A stretch of 64,000 bases of DNA, taken from NCBI GenBank assembly GCA_964017065.1, contig OZ024790.1:374701-438700 (forward strand), written 5' to 3'. Source of the stretch: Haliclona indistincta. Its lineage: Eukaryota > Porifera > Demospongiae > Haplosclerida > Chalinidae. Shown here one piece after another: positions 1 to 9,300 of the stretch (within the stretch, counting starts at the first letter, position 1; every line of letters starts with the position of its first letter). The notes beneath the pieces are model-generated. The model did not search any database. It was not told where the DNA came from and saw only the letters and a list, made by a program, of their open reading frames with translations. Both the position numbers and the translations under genes were made by a program.

Positions 1-228
1 ACGGATTTTCTACCAAATATACGGAGTTGGAAAAGGTCTATTGGAGTTTGATTGATGCTCCTTTCTCATTATGTGCTCCATATCCGTTCAAAATTACTGA
101 GATATACTAGCACATCCATATTCTGTACACGTACAGATTACGTACAGTATCCCTCACTTGAGCATGTGAACACCAAGCAAAAACAAATTCATGTTGTCAT
201 GGTTACTGCATGGTGTGAATATACTCAC

Positions 229-301
229 CAAGTGTCACTAGGTAGTCGACAACAGACTGATGACCATACTGCTTTGCTAGATACAGTGGAGTGTACCCAT
301 C
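229..301 (-). CDS. ANK exon, unit 1, last visible
   Basis: 73-nt exon between CTGCAG and GTGAGT. It encodes an ANK helix pair (TPLYLAKQYGHQSVVDYLVT) and ends in phase 1. Its twin is 39429-39501. In unit 2 the phase-1 end fits the 2-nt overhang of the Roc exon. Confidence 0.75.
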
Positions 302-3300
302 CTGCAGGTGATGATGAAGACAGTCAATAAAATGGTTATCATGCAGTAATGAAGCTCCCTCAATTAGTAACTATTATGCAGTGATATCACACACTTGTAC
401 TGGTTACTGTCCAGCTCAAGGCTCTTTCCTCATGTTGTACTGATCTCAATGATCATGACTCACATGACTACAGTACCTAGAGGCATAGACATGTTGTGTA
501 GTGTACCTCACACTCTTTTCCTTCATAATAACAAGAAGGAAAAGAATGGTGTATCCCACACTCTTTAATCTCCTAACAGGAGGCAGCATCATTGTATCAG
601 TGTTGTCCTATCCTATCTAGAGCTTGAATCATACTAGTACCAGTATTGTTTTGAGATCTACACATCACTCGTCCTCCCAATTATTTATCAGCACATACTT
701 CGCCCAACTTGAATTCTATAATAAAGCCAGATTGACATCGATCATGTCATGTGACGTAAACAACAGTAGGAAACTAGTGCAGACAAATCATTGATTTTGA
801 CATGCAAAATCAATGTGTATTAACATGTAGAGCAGACGGGATTAAATTGATATTGAATGCGCACTAGAGTCCTAGTGCAGATGAACTATAGCAAGGATCA
901 AAAATAATTAACCCATATACAGGATGTCTGATTCTGATCGTGCACTAAGGCTATGGTGTCGGCTATGTAGATTTGAGGAGTGTTCCACATTGTTTAGACT
1001 GTTGTGAGATAGCTGACAACTAAATTGTTGCCCGCAGGCTAGAGCAAGTTTATCTGCTATGTAAATACAAAATTATACGTCCACTAACACATAATCTCAT
1101 CACCTCAGTGACACTCACCCTATTCCTCATCTGTCTGTTGGCTCCATGGGATACTAGTAGCTTCACCAACTCCAGGTAACCATACCTAGCAGCATAGTGA
1201 CAGGCAGTCCATGAGTCCTATAAGAGGATAGAAGGTGTACAGAGCTGGTACAAGAGCTATTTTAATATTCAGCTGATCAAACACTATAACTAGTACAATA
1301 GAATAGTGGAGTGAGCCTGAGCTGATTTCTGAACATCAAAGACTCTAGTGCCAACAGCAAGCAAGTTGCAAACAAGCTTCATGGAGTGCTACTCAGACGC
1401 AATCTCTCTGTCAAGTCAGATTTCGCCATTCTCTGCATGTCAAGGGATCTTTCTTCATTTGAATTCTTGTGTTAGTCCACTTGTTTCTTGGTGGTTAGGC
1501 TAAGTACAATCGACCATCTTGCAACAACATTGCTGAGCATATTGGCATCATGTGTGCGCTATCATCTACTGAGCATGTGTGCTATGTTCACGTCATTTCT
1601 GTTTGATATTGCTATGATCTAAATCAGTTAGACAGCACATCCAATCAGATCTGCGCTGTTTGGAAGCCCTTGCGCTGTTATCATAGCGCCCTCGCTATGC
1701 TTGGACGCTAAACTGGATGCACTGTCTAACTATTACTGTGTCAAGTGTCTATTGCTAAGCAGTGTATCATACAGTACCCTGGTATCACTCTTAGAGGGCT
1801 TAAATTTTCAAAATTTTTTCTAGAAACTTTCTGAACGACGATCAACTTTCAAAATACTCCCAAATTCTATATCAAACCCCACTAGGCAGTGGTATCACTC
1901 AAATTATTCTATACCTGGTTTCATCTAAACGACATGACTAAAATTAATGAATAGAAATGTATCCAGTTTGCAGTGAATCAGGAGCAGTGTAACCTAAATG
2001 TCTCAGTAATTTCTACCAATGATACTCTGCAATATTGTGAACTAAGCATCACAATAAGAGTCACTGAACAATGACTACCCATAGAGCCATCATAAACACA
2101 TGACTGTCACATGACTGAAGCAGCTATCACATGCTCTCCTACCCAGTCACCATCACAACACTAGTGAACCTGTTCACCAGCTCCCTCCCTACCACTACAA
2201 ACCATACTGTGGTCACTATTATACATGACGGGATACTACTGGGACCCACAGATGAGACAGGGCGGCACTAACCCCTTCACTACCCAGGACTGCTCAGTGT
2301 GGGTCACATGACATGTGTGACAACCTGCACTATGAATGCTACTCAACACAAGAGAGTGACCTCTGAATAAAGGACACACAATCCTTGAGACTGGTATAAT
2401 GTCAATAGTAATGGGTGTGGTTAGTTAACAATGACTATCAATAAATGGGACAGTGTCTCCTAGGAGCACCCAGTAACAGACAATACTCTGCTGATGATAA
2501 TAGCACAGCATTGGATGGTCTATATTTAGTAACATCATGTGACTAGTTGGTAATATCACAATCCATAGATAATACAGTAAAATAATGTTGGATGTGATAA
2601 ACGGATCAAGTCAACAGAGGGATCTACGGAGATGTGCTGACACACTCACTGCATCACTCTTGCTTGAGCTGCACGAAGTTGTAAAGCTGTCTCTACTGTT
2701 CTTACAAGCGAGTGGAAACTGATTCAAAATTATTAGCACACATGTTCATTAGCTATTTAAAAAGATGTTGTTACTATCATAATAGCTTTGTTATAATGCT
2801 AGGCGGCTACTTTGTGTTACAGTATTTCAGTGCAGGTTTGTTGCATGCTGGTTGGTAGCTTATTGTGTAGTACACTAAGTCAAAATACTATTTGGGCACT
2901 ATAAGCTTTGTACAATGTAGTCTTTCCTTTACATTACATAGTGTTAGATTATTTGATAGACAGATAAAGACAGGACTCTATCAGCTGTACCAGTGAATAC
3001 TACCATGCTTAATATAGTCTAAAAAATCAGTTTGTATGCACAAAACAATCATATTTCATCTGAAACACATAGCATCACTGCTGTAGCCTTCCAACATACA
3101 AGTTACAATGACTGTCCCTCGCCGGATTGCAGTATACGAGCTCGTTGCTTATCCACATGTTCAATGCCAGTTCTATCACTTAATTTCTATCAATGATACT
3201 TGTGTTTATTCACAAGTACCCAATGTACATGTACAGTAATACACTGTACACTGTTACTATGACTCACATTATCTGTGGCATTAACTTGAGCTGTTGTTCT

Positions 3301-6300
3301 TTCAACCAGGTATTGTACAATGGCTGTGTGACCATTAATAGCAGCCTTCATCAGAGCAGTCTCTCCACCCTGCACATGAGAATAGTGGATCAATATAACA
3401 CACATAAGCTAGTAACCATCTCTATAAATATAATAACCGTCTTTATACATGTACACACATGTACTTCTTTATTGTTATCATACAGCATGTGCTGTGGGAT
3501 TGGTAATACATCATGTGGTCCAATACAATATACACAACCAAAGGTGTAGAAACAAATCATTACGAGATATTTTCGAGGCAATAAACTCACAAGCATTGCC
3601 TGCAGCAGCTAGAGCAGCAATATTGTGAACTAAGCATATCAATAAGAGTCACTGAACAATGAAGCACTTAACCCTTTAATTACTAAATTATCTTGCTGAA
3701 ATTTTAACCTCGTAAATGCTGACCACTTCTATCGTGAATATCTCGTGTGTCTTTTGTGCTACCGGTCTCAAATTTGTGTCCTTTTATGCCAGTGAGCAGC
3801 CGCAATTGCCCACACTCAAGTCGGTCGATATGCCCCTCCCACTTCGAAAGTGAAGTCGATAAAGTGCAGCGACCTCGTCAAATTTTGCTCAAAGTTAGTA
3901 CTTTGGGGCTGGCTACTGAAAAGTACATGTAAATAGCAGTGGTTTTGGTCAATGTAAAATGTAGCCCAAATTATAGAGAATGCGCAAAAATGTGTTTTCC
4001 GAGCACCCGAAGCCATAAAATGTCCAAATTTTCTTGGCGGCCGTTTGTTTTTCCTAAGATGTTGCGAAATTTGCGGTGAAGCCATAGAAATACTGACACC
4101 GATACATTTTGCGCAGGGGGCGCGCCGAAAACCGGTCAATTTTTCCGGTTATTTGTATTCTTCAATTTGGCTTAATTTTGGGATATTTTAGCACTTTTTC
4201 ATAAAGTTATGCTGTCTGAAGTATGTATGACGCCAAATGGCGTCATCAGGGCTTAAAGGGTTAAGGTGCAGATGCCTCGGTGGAATGACACTATATCCAC
4301 AAAAACAATTATCCACCATTCCTCAAACACAGCAACTGCAGATGCATGTATACAGGATTTCTGTACAGCAGTCACAATGCAGTGCTCAATCAGAAGCCAA
4401 TCAGTGCTAACCACAAATCAACTGGGCGTGTCTACAGTGTTTAGAACAGCACACGCATACCACGAGCGAGATAGCTTCCATAGCTTGCTTACACGATTTC
4501 TCTGGACCTGCGCTGCTATCCTGTAGTAAAATTCTAACCTATCAGCTTCTAGGTAGTCAACTATGGACAGCTTTGCCTTTGGAGAAGTCCAGATCGCCAG
4601 CAACGGTAAACAACTAGGCAAATCACGCCATAACTCGAGAACAAAGCTTTGCATCGAACTTTCGCTAGTTCACAACCGAGATAATATCGAGTTCTACCTG
4701 TATTGCAAGTTTCAGAGCTCACCGTTCAGCGTGCGCTGCAAAAATAGTGTAACAGACAGACAGAACGACAGACAGACAACACGATTACAGAATGCCTCGT
4801 GGCTCCGCCCACCAAGGCATAATGACTGACTGACAAACAAACAAACAAACGAACGAAGTACTGTACATATGCCTCGTGGCTCCGCCCACCAAGGCATAAT
4901 GACTACTCATAGAGCCATTATAAACACATGAATGTCACATGACTGCAGCAGCTATCACATGCTCTCTCTGATCCTACCCAGTCACCATCACAACACTAGT
5001 GAACCTGTTCACCAGCTCCCTCCCTACCACTACAAACCATACTGTGGTCACTATTATACATGACGGGATACTACTGGGACCCACAGATGAGACAGGCACT
5101 AACCCCTTCACCACCCAGGACTGCTCAGTGTGGGTCACATGACATGTGTGACAACCTGCACTGTGAATGCTACTCAACACAAGAGAGTGACCTCTGAATA
5201 AAGGACAAACAATCCTTGAGAGTGTTATAATCTCCATAGTAATGGGTGTGGTTAGTATACAATTACTATCAATATGGAACAGTGTCTCCTAGGAGCACCC
5301 AGTAACAGACAATACTCTGCTGATGGTAATAGCACAGCATTGGATGGTCTATATTTAGTAACATCATGTGACTAGTTGGTAATATCACAATCCATAGATA
5401 ATACAGTAAAATAATGTTGGATGTGATAAACGGATCAAGTCAACAGAGGGATCTACGGAGATGTGCTGACACACTCACTGCATCACTCTTGCTTGAGCTG
5501 CACGAAGTTGTAAAGCTGTCTCTACTGTTCTTACAAGCGGGTGGAAACTGATTCAAAATTATTAGCACACATGTTCATTAGCTATTTAAAAAGATGTTGT
5601 TACCATCATAATAGCTTTGTTATAATGCTAGGCGGCTACTTTGTGTTACAGTATTTCAGTGCAGGTTTGTTGCATGCTGGTTGGTAGCTTATTGTGTAGT
5701 ACACTGAGTCAAAATACTATTTGGGCACTATAAGCTTTGTACAATGTAGTCTTTCCTTTACATTACATAGTGTTAGATTATTTTGATAGACAGATAAAGA
5801 CAGGACTCTATCAGCTGTACCAGCGAATACTGCCATACTTAATACAGTATAAAAAATCAGTTTGTATGCACAAAACAATCATATATTTCATCTGAAACAC
5901 ATACTAAGCATCACTGCTGTAGCCTTCCAACATACATGTTACAATGACTGTCCCTCGTCGGATTGCAGTATACGAGCTCTTTCCTTATCCACATGTACTG
6001 TATTATCAATGCCAGTTCTATCACTCAATTTCTATCAATGATACTTGTGTTTATTCACAAGTACCCAATGTACATGTACAGTAATACACTGTATACTGTT
6101 ACTATGACTCACATTATCTGTGGCATTAACTTGAGCTGTTGTTCTCTCAACCAGGTATTGTACAACGGCTGTGTGATACTTCTCAGCAGCACATATCAGA
6201 GGAGTCCATCCATACTGCACATGAGAAGAGTGGATCAATATAACACATGTACTTCTTTATTATTATCTTACTAAGGTGACGGATAGCAGTTTGTCTAATT

Positions 6301-9300
6301 AATATTCACAAAAATGTCTTTATGTGTAAAATACGAGCATGTTAAAGAGATCTAATTAACATTTACGACACACGTGTTACTATGGGTACTCTTCCTGACA
6401 GCAGATCGTTATTGCAAGCGCTTCTTGACTGTAACTCGTATAACAAAGCTCAAGAGGCTATCATGCTCAAGATAATATCGATAATGCGGTCCATGATCAA
6501 CATGTTTTGGCATAAAACTCACCAGTGACGGCTTCGATAGAGCATTTCGCAAATAATAATTACGTGAATTAGCGCTATTGGTCTATCTTTGTCAACTAAA
6601 ACATGACATTCGTGGATATAATATCACAAATAGTGTTATTCGCAAAAGTATTATTCTGCTATATACGGTATACTGGTTTATGTAATATATAAACCATGGC
6701 TTGGAGGTGTGTATGCCGAATATACCACCCGAGGTCGAGGTCAGAGGAAGTTTGTAGCCGAGATAAACCCCGAGCGAAGCGAGGGGTTTATCGAGGCTGC
6801 AAACTTCCTCTGACCTCGACCTCGGGTGGTATATTCGGCATACACAACGACAAGCCATGGTTCATATGTTATATACTTTAGTGTTTGGGCGTCGCTTCTT
6901 GCTCGCGTTTGCGTGGATCTCGATTTAGCGGTGAGTCACGGGCCGAGAGGAGGCCCCAAGTGTGTACGCGTACCTGAGTAGAGTGTGTGGCAAAGACTTG
7001 GACAGCTTTGTGCTTCTAGAGCGAAAGAGCGATCGCCAAGTTTTACAAATTGTTCTTGCAATATTCAACATGACTTGGGCGGGGTTTGTCACATGCTTGC
7101 CAATTTAATACCCACTAGTGTCAGGATGATTGCACACTATAAATCTCAGCCACTTCTGCGCATCTTCGCCCTGCAACTGGGTGCTGCTAGTTGCAAGGCG
7201 AATAACTTTCCGAGGATGCCGTCGTGCAACCTCAACCTGGTCACGTGACCAGGGCACACCTCTTGGTTAACCCCTTGAGGAGTGTATTTCTCATATACCA
7301 CCATGGTGGTATATATCGCATAATCTCCATGGTGGATTATGTGATATATACCACCATGGAGGTATATGAGAAATTCACTCTTCAATGGGTTAACTGATGT
7401 GTGCACCATGGTGGGGAATATGACAAATATACCACCTGTGCCTTGTATGGGGACGCCCACACACTATGGTATATAAATCAGTAGACACCTCAATAGACCA
7501 GTTGCGTGTAAGCAATGGAATTTTAATGAAATCTTAATTACGCTTGACGTCACGACTGGGTGCTGCGGTTGCTGGAGAAAATGTATGGAGAGCATTGGAG
7601 AAACGAGCGGAAGTGCGCATAAAGCATCTACTGGTCGTCAAAGTATACCGTATGTTCTTGTTTTGCGAGACTGATGCAAAACTTCAGACAGTGGAACGTC
7701 CGTTGAACTGCGAATGAAGCTTCTACAAGGCGTGGTTGCAGAGATCGAGGCAGTTTTACTCGTGGGATTGGTGAAATGGACGCTGTACAAGAAGTGAGAC
7801 TTTGCCCTAGTGATATTCCAGGCGCTGAGCTCAGCAAACCATACCAAGTGCATACTGTATCTGCTCTGCGTTGGTGGCTGCTCTGTAGAGGCATCAGGTT
7901 CCCGACATCATGGAAAAAGCAAAAGATTATTGACAGGTGCATGCTGCAGCATGTGTTTCTTTATTTCATGTAGCTATATAACTTGTATTTAGAGTGAATC
8001 AGGCTGAAAGCGAAGGAACCAACATCGTAGACGTAGATGGATCTTATCTGTACAGAAAATACAGATCAATTGTAGAAGCAGGGGAAACAACAGTAGCACA
8101 ATTAGAACCTCCACCTCCACCACTTACTGGTTGGAAGGCAGTGACTTCAGTTACCTGTGAGGAAATTGCTCCTTCCATTCCAGTCGTTACTTCAGGTACT
8201 TTACTTATGTGTAGTACTATGTTATTAATAATGTTTTGCTATTTTGCCTATAGGTCTGTTATACTCGTATTTAGCTGGACACGTAGGGCGTGATGGAGAT
8301 GAGGGTGCTTTCAGGGCTCTTGATAGTGGATACAATCAGTGGGCTTCAGGTAGGCTCGAAGAAATGGAGGTCAACACTAATCATCCAGAATACTGCCATG
8401 TGCGTTGCAAAATGAAGCCGTCTATGAAATCTGGTATCTACAATGTCTACCTCCTCCTTGCACGTGATGGAAAACTTGCTACTACTATTTGTGAAGCTAC
8501 ATGTGAATGTGCTGCTGGGTATGTACTCACTCTACGTTTAGTATACCAAACACATAATAATTATATTAACAGGAAAATAACGTACTCTCCATTATTTGAT
8601 TACAGGAGATCAGCAAGCTGCACTCATGTATCAGCACTACTTCATGCTCTTGATAAACTGCATCCTACACCATTTCAGCTAAACCCAAATATTCGCCCAC
8701 TGCAAGAAGATAGTGATACTGATGAGACCCCGTGTACCTCTTTGCCATGCCAATGGAAACCACCAAAAAAGCGGAAAGAGAGTTCACTTGAGATGTCTAA
8801 AGCTAAAATCCAGAAGCACGACTATGCTAAACCGAACAAGCGAGAAGTGAAGATGATTGAGGATTTTGACCCTAGACCACTGGAGTATAGAGGAACTGCC
8901 GCAAGTCGTCTTCCACAGCTTTTGGACACACTTAAAGGAGAAAAACTATGTATTTCATTGTTGTTTGATGAAACATACCAACGCACAGTATCCGAGACGA
9001 TAAGCCAGCAGCCAACTTCTCATCATTTACCTGATTCTGCAGAATTAATGAAAGCAATTGAAGCATTTAAGCAGAGTTTAGTTGTTACTGAAGAAAGAGC
9101 TCGTGAGATAGAGAGAAGTACTCGCGCACAGCGAATGTCTCCTTTGTGGTTTGATATGCGCCGGTATAGAATCACTGCTTCTATGTTTGGAGCAGTATTA
9201 TCTCGCAAACGTGACACTCCTCCAGAAAAATTAGTTCTTCGCCTTATCGAACCAAAGGCATTTTCAACAGAAGCTACTAGGTATGGTATTGACATGGAGC

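Noticed and set aside
4740..4900. tRNA- or SINE-like structure around the GCCTCGTGGCTCCGCCCACC repeats
   Set aside because: No complete A/B box or cloverleaf could be drawn; it is just a repeated palindromic motif.
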